DNA from: Nonomuraea coxensis DSM 45129
GTDB lineage: Bacteria; Actinomycetota; Actinomycetes; Streptosporangiales; Streptosporangiaceae
DNA: 64,000 bases
Direction: 5' to 3'
Assembly: GCF_019397265.1 (NCBI RefSeq)
Contig: NZ_CP068985.1
Coordinates: forward strand, 4,320,501-4,384,500
A program made the position numbers and the translations under genes. This document shows positions 26,114-33,767 of this stretch, one piece after another (the first letter of the stretch is position 1; the number at the start of each line of letters is the position of its first letter). The notes beneath the pieces are model-generated. The model had not been told where the DNA came from. It searched no databases and saw nothing but the letters and a program-made list of their open reading frames with translations.

Positions 26114-27049
26114 TCAGCGCCTGGCGAAGTCCTGCGTCCAGTAGAGCTGCCCCTGCCCGTTCCTGGCCGCGCCGACCCCGATGTGGGTGTAGGAGCAGTT
26201 CATGATGTTGCGCCGGTGGCCGTCGCTGTTCATCCAGCCCTCGACGACCTCGGCCGCCGTACGCTGCCCCATCGCGATGTTCTCGGCCCAGGCCGAGCCG
26301 GTGAAGCCGGTCGCCTTGATGCGGTCGACCATGTCGCGGCCGTCCTGCGAGTCGTGCTCGAAGTAGTCGTTCTTCGCCATGTCGGCCGAGTGCCCGAAGG
26401 CCGCCTGGCGCAGCCTGGCGTCGTGGGTGAGCGGGCCGCAGCCGCCCTTGGCCCGTTCTGCGTTGGTGAGCCGGACGACCTCGTTCTCCACCGCCGTGCC
26501 GGTGGACGACGTGGCGGGCGCCTTGGTGGCGGCTCGCGTGGGCGCCTTCGTGGGGGCCGGAGTGGGGGTGGGGGTGGGGGCCGGCGTGGCGCAGGTCAGC
26601 CGGACGGCCTTGGACGTGGCGGTCCCGCCCCGGTAGTCGGTGGCGACGGTGTAGTACGTGCCGGGCTTGCAGGGCATCCGCAGGGTGATCCGGCCGTCCT
26701 TGGTGGCGCCGCTCTTGACGACCGGGTCGTCGCCGGGGACGGCCCGCTTGACGCGGATGCGCAGCAGCGCCGGGTGGACGCAGTCGCGGCGGGCGGCCGT
26801 GGCCCGGATGGTGAGGGCCGCGACGTCCGGGCGGGCCACGCTGACGCGGCACTCGTCCGGCTCCTTCCGCCGCTCCTGCGGCTGCTTCTCCGGCTGCCCG
26901 GACGGGGCCGCGGTCGCGGCGTCCGCCGGCGCGGTCACCTCGGACGCCGCGCCGGCCGCCCCGCTTCGCGCGCCGCCGGCGGACGTGCCGCAGGCGGCGA
27001 GAGTGGAGAGGGTGGCGACGGCGGCGAGCACCCCAAGGGGTCTACGCAT
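26114..27049 (-). CDS. Lipoprotein with CAP (SCP/PR-1) domain
   Basis: 311 aa. The lipobox LAAC follows a signal peptide from the ATG at 27049 (GGAGGA at 6 nt). About 55-165 is an Ala/Pro-poor beta domain with three Cys; a TPTPTPAPTKAPTRA linker follows. The C-terminal CAP domain (about 185-311) has VRLTNAERAKGGCGPL, HSADMAKNDYFEHDSQDG and GWMNSDGHRRNIMNCSYTHIGVG, the standard bacterial YkwD-type signature. Extracytoplasmic; function of this family in bacteria is unclear. Confidence 0.85.
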   Translation of the reverse strand: MRRPLGVLAAVATLSTLAACGTSAGGARSGAAGAASEVTAPADAATAAPSGQPEKQPQERRKEPDECRVSVARPDVAALTIRATAARRDCVHPALLRIRVKRAVPGDDPVVKSGATKDGRITLRMPCKPGTYYTVATDYRGGTATSKAVRLTCATPAPTPTPTPAPTKAPTRAATKAPATSSTGTAVENEVVRLTNAERAKGGCGPLTHDARLRQAAFGHSADMAKNDYFEHDSQDGRDMVDRIKATGFTGSAWAENIAMGQRTAAEVVEGWMNSDGHRRNIMNCSYTHIGVGAARNGQGQLYWTQDFARR

Positions 27050-27121
27050 GGGATTCCTCCAGTGACGGGAGACGCGCAGTCCCGCATTCTGCCACAAAAA
27101 GGACATTTCACCCGCAGCTGA

Positions 27122-27143
27122 TGCCAACTGAGCATCATTGGCA
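27122..27143. promoter_or_regulatory. Inverted repeat upstream of the CAP-domain gene
   Basis: TGCCAA-N10-TTGGCA, about 75 nt before the leftward start. Possible operator in the promoter of the lipoprotein gene. Confidence 0.4.
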
Positions 27144-27196
27144 CTCTGGCACCGCCCGCCCGGCAAGGCAACACCCGTCCCAGCCTCGCGCCGGCC

Positions 27197-27228
27197 CCCG
27201 GGCCGCGTGACCGGGCACGCGGCCCGGG
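27197..27228. terminator. Terminator of the leftward SDR gene
   Basis: CCCGGGCCGCGTG / CACGCGGCCCGGG, 13-bp perfect arms with a 6-nt loop, 16 nt beyond the SDR stop codon; no T-run. Confidence 0.7.
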
Positions 27229-27243
27229 ACGTGGATCGTCACG

Positions 27244-28242
27244 TCACGCGGACGCCGCATCGGAGTGGGCTCCCTGGTCGAGCAGGGCGTTGATCATCTC
27301 CTGGAGCCGGTCGCGTCCGACGGCGCCGAGCGCGCCGGACAGGGCCTGGGCGAGCTTGTCGAACGGGTCGTCCCTCGGCAGCCCCTTCATTTTCTCGGCC
27401 AGTTCCTCCACGCTCCACAGCCCGTCCTTGTGGATGTGGCCGCCGGGGGACCAGCCGTGGCTGACCGCGACCGTCCCGCCCCGCACAGACAGCACCTGGC
27501 CGGTGAGCGGGCAGGTCGCGCCGGCCAGGTAGGCGGCGACAGGCGCGACGGCCGCTGGGTGCAGGGGATCGAACCGGCCCGCCGGCGGTTCCTGGCTCAT
27601 GCCTGGAACCGCCAGCGTGAGGCGGGTGCGGGCCATCGAGGGCGAGACGCAGTTGACCCGCACGCCGTGGCGGCCGAGTTCGAGGGCGGCCACGGTGGTC
27701 AGCGCCGCGACCCCGGCGTTGCCCGCCGCGTAGGAGACCTGTCCGGGCAGCGGGTTGAACAGTCCCGAGCCGGAGGAGGTGTTGACCACGGCGCGGTCGG
27801 CGTGGACCCCTGCCTGATGCCGGTCGCGCCAGTGGCGGGCCGCCCAGTGCGTCACCGCGAAGGTGCCCTTCAGCTTGACGGCCACGACCTCGTCGAAGTC
27901 CTCCTCCGGCAGGTCGGCCAGGCCCCTGTTCCGTTCGATGGCCGCGTTGTTGACCACGACGTGGAGGTCGCCGAAGGACTCCAGGGCCGTCTCCACCATG
28001 CGGCGGGCGCCGTCCCAGTCGGTGACGCTGCCGGTGTCGGCCACGGCCTGTCCGCCGCGGGCGGTGATCTCTTCGGCGACCTCGGCGGCCACCCCGGCGT
28101 CGCTGCCCGTGCCGTCGATGGCGACGCCGGGATCGTTGACGACGACCTTGGCGCCTTCGGCGGCGAAGAACAGCGCCTCTTCCCGCCCGATGCCGCGCCC
28201 TGCCCCGGTGATGAGGACGACGCGCCCGTCCAGACTTCCCAT
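27244..28242 (-). CDS. SDR-family oxidoreductase-like protein with altered active site
   Basis: 332 aa, longer than classic SDRs (about 250). The NAD motif VVLITGAGRGIGREEALFFAAEGAKVVVND and the NNAAI segment are intact, as is Ser in VVNTSSGSG. The YxxxK motif reads SYAAGNAG: Tyr is present but the catalytic Lys is Asn. An extra C-terminal region (about 260-332) with GHIHKDGLWSVEELAEKMKGL resembles that of actinobacterial acyl-CoA/steroid-type SDRs. Dehydrogenase activity is doubtful. It is divergent from the TetR gene and is its likely target. Confidence 0.8.
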   Translation of the reverse strand: MGSLDGRVVLITGAGRGIGREEALFFAAEGAKVVVNDPGVAIDGTGSDAGVAAEVAEEITARGGQAVADTGSVTDWDGARRMVETALESFGDLHVVVNNAAIERNRGLADLPEEDFDEVVAVKLKGTFAVTHWAARHWRDRHQAGVHADRAVVNTSSGSGLFNPLPGQVSYAAGNAGVAALTTVAALELGRHGVRVNCVSPSMARTRLTLAVPGMSQEPPAGRFDPLHPAAVAPVAAYLAGATCPLTGQVLSVRGGTVAVSHGWSPGGHIHKDGLWSVEELAEKMKGLPRDDPFDKLAQALSGALGAVGRDRLQEMINALLDQGAHSDAASA

Positions 28243-28313
28243 GAACGATTGCCCTTCGATTGACTGCAGTCTATGTATTAATTCACAGTATGCAATGAAC
28301 TAAGCTGGCTCGC
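28243..28313. promoter_or_regulatory. Divergent SDR/TetR promoter region
   Basis: 71 nt, AT-rich compared with its surroundings, with the palindrome ACTGCAGT at 28264-28271 and ATTAAT at its centre. It must contain both promoters and the TetR operator; the exact operator could not be fixed by eye. Confidence 0.45.
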
Positions 28314-28916
28314 GTGGTGGAGAAACACGGACTGCGGGAGCGCAAGAAGCAGCGCACCCGGCAGGCGCTGATCGAGGCGGCGGTGCGCCTGTTCGAGGAC
28401 AAGGGCTACGACGACGTGACCGTGGCCGAGATCGCCGACGCCGCGGAGGTGTCGCCCCGCACCTTCTTCCTTCACTTCCCGGCCAAGGAGGATGTGCTCC
28501 TGGCCCATGCCGACGTGCGCGTCGACCTGGCCCTGCGGGCGATCGCCGAGCGCCGCGACGGGGAACGGCTGCCCGACGTGCTGGTGCGGGCGATGGACCG
28601 GATGATCGCCGACACCTGGGACAGCGACCTTCCCAGCGGGCTCGCGGCGCTTCGCGCGCGGCTGGCGGCCTCGGTGCCGGCGTTGCAGGCGCGGCTGCTG
28701 CAGCGTTACCTCGCCGCGCAGGCCGAACTGGCGCAGGCGCTGCAGCGGGCCTTCCCCGGCAGGCTCGACACGATCACCGCCTCCGCCCTGGTCGGCGCGA
28801 TGGTGGGCGCGGTCAGCGCGGCCGCGCTGACCGCGCTGCGGCGCGGCGACGGACCCGACGAGGTACGGAACGCCATGCGGCAGGCCATGGCCTTGGTGGC
28901 GCGATCCGTCACCTGA
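28314..28916 (+). CDS. TetR-family regulator
   Basis: 200 aa. The HTH reads RQALIEAAVRLFEDKGYDDVTVAEIADAAEVSPRTFFLHFPAKEDVLL, a standard TetR head; the C-terminal 140 residues are a helical ligand domain rich in Ala and Leu. There are two adjacent GTG codons at 28314 and 28317 and no clear ribosome site, so the start may be leaderless. It probably represses the divergent SDR gene. Confidence 0.88.
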   Translation: MVEKHGLRERKKQRTRQALIEAAVRLFEDKGYDDVTVAEIADAAEVSPRTFFLHFPAKEDVLLAHADVRVDLALRAIAERRDGERLPDVLVRAMDRMIADTWDSDLPSGLAALRARLAASVPALQARLLQRYLAAQAELAQALQRAFPGRLDTITASALVGAMVGAVSAAALTALRRGDGPDEVRNAMRQAMALVARSVT

Positions 28917-29048
28917 CCCCCGCCATCACGTGTTCAGAGCCGCGCCGAGGAACGTGGCCGGGATTTTTTCCACCGAAGTGGACTATTTCGTCGTATTTGG
29001 GCACAAGAGCGGCGGCCACCGGCCAGAAGGCACGAGATGAGGAGACAG

Positions 29049-29357
29049 ATGAACGCCATGGCGACCGACTACGACAGCCCGCGCAAGATCGACGACGACT
29101 CCGGGCAGGAGGGCTTCACGGACACCCTGACCCGCCGCCCCGACCCCTCCGCCGGCGGCATCGACGTCGACGAGACCGAGCTGGCCGAGTCGATCGAGCT
29201 GCCCGGCGCGGATCTGTCGGGCGAGGAGCTGTCGGTGCGGGTGATCCCCCCTCAGCCGGACGAGTTCACCTGCTCGCACTGCTTCCTCGTCCGTCACCGC
29301 AGCCAGCGCGTGTCGCGGGCGAGCGGCCGGCAGGTCTGCCTGGAGTGCGCCGCCTGA
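29049..29357 (+). CDS. DUF4193 family protein
   Basis: 102 aa. The MATDYDSPRKIDDD start, the acidic middle and the C-terminal DEFTCSHCFLVRHRSQ...VCLECAA with two CxxC pairs are the DUF4193 pattern, a conserved actinobacterial zinc-ribbon protein of unknown role. The ATG at 29049 has GAGGAG at 4 nt; ATGs at 29037 and 29058 are alternatives. A clear terminator follows. Cytoplasmic; transcribed alone. Confidence 0.88.
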   Translation: MNAMATDYDSPRKIDDDSGQEGFTDTLTRRPDPSAGGIDVDETELAESIELPGADLSGEELSVRVIPPQPDEFTCSHCFLVRHRSQRVSRASGRQVCLECAA

Positions 29358-29388
29358 GCCGGCGTGGGGGAGGCCCCGAGAGTGACGA

Positions 29389-29416
29389 AGCCCTGGCCGG
29401 ATCGCCGGCCAGGGCT
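29389..29416. terminator. Terminator between DUF4193 gene and convergent peptidase gene
   Basis: AGCCCTGGCCGG / CCGGCCAGGGCT, 12-bp perfect arms with a 4-nt loop, followed by CTTTC on the + strand. Confidence 0.88.
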
Positions 29417-29439
29417 CTTTCAGCTGCCGATGTCCCGGA

Positions 29440-30966
29440 TCAGGACGCCCAGTGGGCCTGATCCGTCGGCCACGCCCGCGGCGTCCGCTTCTTGAGCAGG
29501 CTCTCCTCCGGCGTGCCCACCGCGCACCGGGTGCCGTGCGGCGGCACGGTCAGCGCGATCAGGTACTGGTCGATGATGTCGGTCTGGCACTTGTCCTTGC
29601 CGTAGATGCGGTGCCCCCAGCCCTCGTACGTGAGCAGCACCGCCTTCGGCCCGAGCTGCCGGGCCGCGTTCGCGGACCAGAGGTACGGGGTGGCGGGGTC
29701 GTGCAGCGAGTTGCCGAGCAGGATCGGCGCCTCACCGGTGTAGCGCAACGGGTGCGGCGGGTTCGTCGGCGCCGAGTTGAGGCAGATCGGCAGGTCGTCG
29801 ATCGGGTACGGGTGGTAGCGCGTGTCCGGCGCCAGCAGGTTGGACGCCCGCATGAGGGCGGCGTACTCGCTGTAGTCGCGCACCTTGAGGTTGTAGTCCT
29901 GGCACAGGATGCGCGTCGGCAGCCAGGCCACGTCCCCCTCCACCGGCCCCCGGCCGGGCAGCGGCGGCACCCACGACGGCTCCGCGCCGCCGCTCAGCCA
30001 GTCGATGACCTCGCTCAGCGTGCGCCAGTCGGGGCCCTCGGTGCCGAGCGCGGCGTTGTAGATGACCTGCAGCTCGGTCATCCTCGTCCCGGTGGCCGGG
30101 TAGAGGAGCTCGCCGCGCCGCGCCTGGGCCAGCAGGTTCTTCCACATCGTGCGCACGTCACGCCCGTGCAGGACGCAGCTCTCGTCGGCCTCGCACCAGC
30201 CGGCGAACTCGTCGAAGGCGTCCTCGACGGCCATCGCCTCGGTGGCCAGGAAGCCCGCGACGCCGAGGCTGTGGTCCATGTTGCTGTCCAGCGCCAGGGC
30301 GCGGACCCGGTCAGGGAACAGCTCGGCGTACATCTGGCCGATGAGCGTCCCGTACGAGATGCCGTAGTAGCTCAGCTTCTCCTCGCCGAGGGCGGCGCGG
30401 AGGGCGTCCATGTCCCTGGCCACGTGACGCGAGTCGACGTGGTCGTAGAGCGGGCCGGTGCGCTCGCGGCAGTCGGCGTGCAGCTTCTTGGTGAAGGCGT
30501 TCCAGGCGTCGAAGTCGGCCTGGCTGGACATCACGGTGTGCGGCATCTGGTTGTACACCGAGGCCGAGCAGATCACCGGGTGGCTGCGGCCCACGCCGCG
30601 CGGGTCGAACCCGACGATGTCGAACCGCTTCTGCAGCTCCTCGGTGTAGGAGCCGGGGGCGCCGTACACGGCCTCCACACCGGAGCCGCCGGGGCCGCCG
30701 GGGTTGATGACCAGCGACCCGATCCGGGCGGCGGGGTCGGTGGCCTTCCGGCGGGCGAGGGCCAGGTCGATGGTCGGGCCGTCGGGCTTCGACCAGTCGA
30801 TCGGCACGGTCAGCTTGCCGCACTCGGCGCTGGGCTCCTCCTCGCAGGGCGCCCAGGTGATGCTGTCCTGCCCCGTGGACGCCGCCGCGGCGCCGGCGGG
30901 CGGGACGGGGAGGAAGGCCGTTAACGCCAGGACGGTGGTGGCGAGCAGGGCTGTTCTCTTCCGCAA
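29440..30966 (-). CDS. Secreted tripeptidyl aminopeptidase-type serine hydrolase (TAP/SlpD-like)
   Basis: 508 aa from a TTG at 30966, which has GGAG at 5 nt and starts a signal peptide (RKRTALLATTVLALTAFL...PAGAAA). The alpha/beta-hydrolase core has the oxyanion segment NPGGPGGSG, FDIVGFDPRGVGRSHPV, the nucleophile elbow YYGISYGTLIG and the C-terminal EGWGH with the catalytic His, as in Streptomyces tripeptidyl aminopeptidases. The C-terminal TAP domain is present. It releases tripeptides from peptides outside the cell. It is divergent from the GntR gene. Confidence 0.9.
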   Translation of the reverse strand: MRKRTALLATTVLALTAFLPVPPAGAAAASTGQDSITWAPCEEEPSAECGKLTVPIDWSKPDGPTIDLALARRKATDPAARIGSLVINPGGPGGSGVEAVYGAPGSYTEELQKRFDIVGFDPRGVGRSHPVICSASVYNQMPHTVMSSQADFDAWNAFTKKLHADCRERTGPLYDHVDSRHVARDMDALRAALGEEKLSYYGISYGTLIGQMYAELFPDRVRALALDSNMDHSLGVAGFLATEAMAVEDAFDEFAGWCEADESCVLHGRDVRTMWKNLLAQARRGELLYPATGTRMTELQVIYNAALGTEGPDWRTLSEVIDWLSGGAEPSWVPPLPGRGPVEGDVAWLPTRILCQDYNLKVRDYSEYAALMRASNLLAPDTRYHPYPIDDLPICLNSAPTNPPHPLRYTGEAPILLGNSLHDPATPYLWSANAARQLGPKAVLLTYEGWGHRIYGKDKCQTDIIDQYLIALTVPPHGTRCAVGTPEESLLKKRTPRAWPTDQAHWAS

Positions 30967-31118
30967 AACACTCCGATCCTCTGTTGACAGGGCTGACCCG
31001 TACGCGCAAGGCGGACGGGTCAACTGCTGATCATGGAGCACGCGGTGGCGTCCGTGGTCCGAAATCGCCAAGTTTGTGGGTAAGGCTCCGGGACGGACAA
31101 GTTGACACGGGACGATCA

Positions 31119-31162
31119 TTGAAGCACCCTTTCCCTATTCAAATAGTGAAAGGGTGCTTCAA
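31119..31162. promoter_or_regulatory. 44-nt near-perfect palindrome over the GntR promoter and start
   Basis: Outer arms TTGAAGCACCCTTTC (31119-31133) and GAAAGGGTGCTTCAA (31148-31162) are a perfect 15-bp repeat; inside lies CTATT-ca-AATAG with one mismatch pair between. TTGAAG (31119) and AATAGT (31142) form a plausible -35/-10 pair with a 17-nt spacer. The right arm contains the AAAGGG ribosome site and possible GTG starts at 31154 and 31163 just after. It is probably the autoregulatory operator of the GntR protein. Confidence 0.75.
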
Positions 31163-31555
31163 GTGATCGCGTTCAGCCTGGACCGTGGCTCGGGGGTCTC
31201 GACGTACCTGCAACTCGTTCACCAGGTCAAACAGGCGCTCCGGCTCGGCACGCTGCGACCCGGAGACCAGTTGCCGACCGCTCGCGAGGTGGTCGAGAGC
31301 CTGGCCATCAACCCCAACACCGTGCTCAAGGCCTACCGGGAGCTGGAGCGCGAAGGGCTGGTCGAGGGGCGGCCGGGGTTGGGGACGTTCGTCCGGCAGG
31401 GGATCGCGGGTGCGACGCTCGCCGACCACACCCGGCTGCGGCGCGGCCTGGAGGCGTGGGTACGCGACGCCTTCGCGGCCGGTCTCGACCAGGAGGACCT
31501 GCGGGCGCTGTTCACGGTGGTCCTGGCCGACGCCGCGAAGGAGGGCGTGGCATGA
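31163..31555 (+). CDS. GntR-family regulator, YtrA subfamily
   Basis: 130 aa. The N-terminal wHTH has STYLQLVHQVKQALRLGTLRPGDQLPTAREVVESLAINPNTVLKAYRELEREGLVEG, the YtrA-type signature, with a short C-terminal helical tail of about 50 residues. GTG at 31163 was chosen from homologue ends, with AAAGGG at 8 nt; a GTG at 31154 would be leaderless. It represses its own ABC transporter operon: the next gene starts inside its stop codon (ATGA). Confidence 0.9.
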   Translation: MIAFSLDRGSGVSTYLQLVHQVKQALRLGTLRPGDQLPTAREVVESLAINPNTVLKAYRELEREGLVEGRPGLGTFVRQGIAGATLADHTRLRRGLEAWVRDAFAAGLDQEDLRALFTVVLADAAKEGVA

Positions 31556-32397
31556 GACCCGCGCTGGAGACGACCGGGCTGGGGATCCGCTACCGCCGTA
31601 CGTGGGCGTTGCGCGACTGCTCGCTGGCCGTGCCCACCGGCCGCGTGGCGGCGCTCGTCGGTCCGAACGGCGCGGGCAAGACCACGCTCATGCACGCGGC
31701 CGTCGGCCTGCTGCGGCCCGCGCTGGGCAGCGTCCGCGTGACCGGCGAGGCGGCGTTCGTGGCCCAGGACAAGCCGCTGTACGACAGCTTCACCGTCGCC
31801 GAGATGCTCGCCTTCGGCCGCCGCATGAACACCCGCTGGGACCACGCGGCCGCCGCCGACCGGCTCGCCGGGCTGGGCATCCCGCTGAGCCGGAAGGTGC
31901 GCGGGCTGTCGGGCGGGCAGCAGGCGCAGGTGGCGGTCACCCTGGCGCTGGCCTCCAGGCCCGACCTGCTCGTGCTGGACGAACCGCTGGCCAATCTCGA
32001 CCCGCTCGCCCGCCACGAGGTGATGCGCTCGATCATGGGGGAGGTCGCCGGACGGGAGCTGACCGTGCTGCTGTCCTCGCACGTCGTCTCCGACCTGGAG
32101 GAGACGTGCGACTGGCTGGTCGTGCTGAACGGGGGCCGGCTGCAGGTCAGCGGCGACATCGAGGACCTCCTCGACCGGCACCTCGTGCTCACCGGGCCGG
32201 AGGGGGCGTCGGCCGCGGGGACGCAGGTGGTGAGCGCGAGCCGTACCGGCAGGCAGCTCGGCATGCTGGTCAGAGGCGGGCCTCCGCTCGATCCGCGCTG
32301 GCAGGCGCGGCGGCCCGGGCTGGACGAGCTGGTCATGGGCTACCTGCGCAGCCCCGAGTCGGCGACGCTGCCCGGAATGACGGCGGTGGGCGCGTGA
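31552..32397 (+). CDS. ABC transporter ATP-binding protein
   Basis: 281 aa. Walker A GPNGAGKTT, signature LSGGQQAQV, Walker B LLVLDEPLANLDP, and switch His in LSSHVVSDLEE. Q-loop region AAFVAQDKPLYDSF. It is of the type paired with ABC-2 permeases and YtrA regulators (wall-antibiotic or lantibiotic stress transporters). It overlaps the GntR stop by 4 nt and the permease start by 4 nt. Confidence 0.93.
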   Translation: MRPALETTGLGIRYRRTWALRDCSLAVPTGRVAALVGPNGAGKTTLMHAAVGLLRPALGSVRVTGEAAFVAQDKPLYDSFTVAEMLAFGRRMNTRWDHAAAADRLAGLGIPLSRKVRGLSGGQQAQVAVTLALASRPDLLVLDEPLANLDPLARHEVMRSIMGEVAGRELTVLLSSHVVSDLEETCDWLVVLNGGRLQVSGDIEDLLDRHLVLTGPEGASAAGTQVVSASRTGRQLGMLVRGGPPLDPRWQARRPGLDELVMGYLRSPESATLPGMTAVGA

Positions 32398-33356
32398 TCT
32401 GGGTGACGTGGCGCCAGCACCGGGCGCAGATCCTCGTGACGGCGGGCTTCCTCGCGCTGCTGGGGGCGCTGCTGCTGGTCTCGGCGGTGGAGGCCCACCG
32501 GTACGTGGCCGGGCACGCCCCGCCCGGTTGCCCGGGGCCCGCCGTGGCCTGCGGCGAACTGTCGGTGGCGCTCGGGCAGCGCTACGACGCGGTCTACTCG
32601 GTGTTCGGCTGGATGCCGCTGGTGGCTCCCGCGCTGATCGGGGCGTTCTGGGGCGCGCCGCTGCTCGGCCGCGAGTACGAGCGCGGCACCCACCGCCTGG
32701 CCTGGACCCAGGCCGTGCCCGTGCGGCGGTGGCTGACGGTCAAACTGGCGGTCCTGGGCGCGGCGGTCGTGGCGGGCGGGCTGCTGCTGTCGCTCATGGT
32801 GAGCCTGTGGCGGCCGGTGTTCAGAGAGGGGATCGACTCCACGTTCGGCAACATCGGCGTGTTCAACATGGTCGGGGTGCAGCCGGCGGCCTGGTGGCTG
32901 TACGCGTTCGCGCTCGGCACCGCGGCCGGCGCCCTGTTCCGGCGCACCCTGCCCGCGATGGCGCTGGTCGTGGCCGGGGTGACGGTGACGATGTTCACAC
33001 TGTTCCAGGTGAGCGACCACTACGCCGAGCCCGCGCGTGCCGAGCTGTCCGGCACCGTGCTGCTGGACGACCCCGACACCCGGCTGGTGAGCGCCGCCTG
33101 GGTGGAGCCGTCGGGAAGGGAAGTCGCCGAGCCGTCGGGCAGCGGCTGCCCGCGTCGGGCGGACGTCGGACAGAGCAGCAGGCACACCGAGGCGTGGCAG
33201 GCATGCCTGTTCGACCGGGGCTACCGGTACGCGGTGTACTACCACCCCCCGTCCAGGTTCTGGCGCTTCCAGTGGACCGAGGCGGGCATCCTGGCGCTGG
33301 CATCGGCGGCCCTCTGCGGCGTGGCCGTGCGCCGCACCGTCCGCCGCCCCGGCTGA
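32394..33356 (+). CDS. ABC-2-type transporter permease
   Basis: 320 aa from GTG 32394 (GTGA overlap with the ATPase stop). Six predicted membrane segments: TAGFLALLGALLLVSAV, the MPLVAPALIGAFWG region, LAVLGAAVVAGGLLLSLMVSL, YAFALGTAAGALF, ALVVAGVTVTMFTLF and GILALASAALCGVAV. An extracytoplasmic loop of about 100 residues with two Cys (SGSGCPRRAD, WQACLFDRGY) precedes the last helix. EYERGTHRLAWTQAVPVRRW is typical of this permease family. It completes the regulator-ATPase-permease operon. Confidence 0.9.
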   Translation: MIWVTWRQHRAQILVTAGFLALLGALLLVSAVEAHRYVAGHAPPGCPGPAVACGELSVALGQRYDAVYSVFGWMPLVAPALIGAFWGAPLLGREYERGTHRLAWTQAVPVRRWLTVKLAVLGAAVVAGGLLLSLMVSLWRPVFREGIDSTFGNIGVFNMVGVQPAAWWLYAFALGTAAGALFRRTLPAMALVVAGVTVTMFTLFQVSDHYAEPARAELSGTVLLDDPDTRLVSAAWVEPSGREVAEPSGSGCPRRADVGQSSRHTEAWQACLFDRGYRYAVYYHPPSRFWRFQWTEAGILALASAALCGVAVRRTVRRPG

Positions 33357-33369
33357 CCGGCCGGTCCGG

Positions 33370-33762
33370 TCACTCCGCCGCGGGCCAGAACCGGAACAGG
33401 TAGGACCGGTCGCCCGTCCGGCGGGCCCGGAGACCGTAGGTCCCCGGGCCGCCGAGGCCGAGCCAGGGCGCGTCCGGCTCGACCAAGGGGTTGACCTCCA
33501 GCTCACCGCTGTCCAGCCGCACCAGCGTCTCGCTCTCGAACGGCCCCGGAGGGGGCGCGTCCCAGAGCTCGACCACGACCGCCGCCTCGTGCGGCGACCC
33601 GTCCTGGCTGACCACCGTGACGACGTTGCGCCCGGTGAACAGCCAGCGGGACGGGTCGCCGAAGACCGCCACGGACTCCTGAGGGCCACCGTCGTCGAGC
33701 AGGTCGAAGCTCTGGTGGTCCACCAGGACCGTGGTCTCCAGCCGGTTCAGCAGATTCGCCAC
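33370..33762 (-). CDS. Hypothetical protein (130 aa)
   Basis: Soluble, beta-rich, with no signal peptide and no recognised domain. Features: VAVFGDPSRWLFTGRNVVTVVSQDG and a C-terminal YGLRARRTGDRSYLFRFWPAAE. The GTG start lies 5 nt after the stop of the NucA/NucB-PKD gene, so both are probably on one mRNA. It might serve as cytoplasmic partner (inhibitor) of the nuclease, but only position supports this. Confidence 0.6.
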   Translation of the reverse strand: MANLLNRLETTVLVDHQSFDLLDDGGPQESVAVFGDPSRWLFTGRNVVTVVSQDGSPHEAAVVVELWDAPPPGPFESETLVRLDSGELEVNPLVEPDAPWLGLGGPGTYGLRARRTGDRSYLFRFWPAAE

Positions 33763-33767
33763 GGTTA

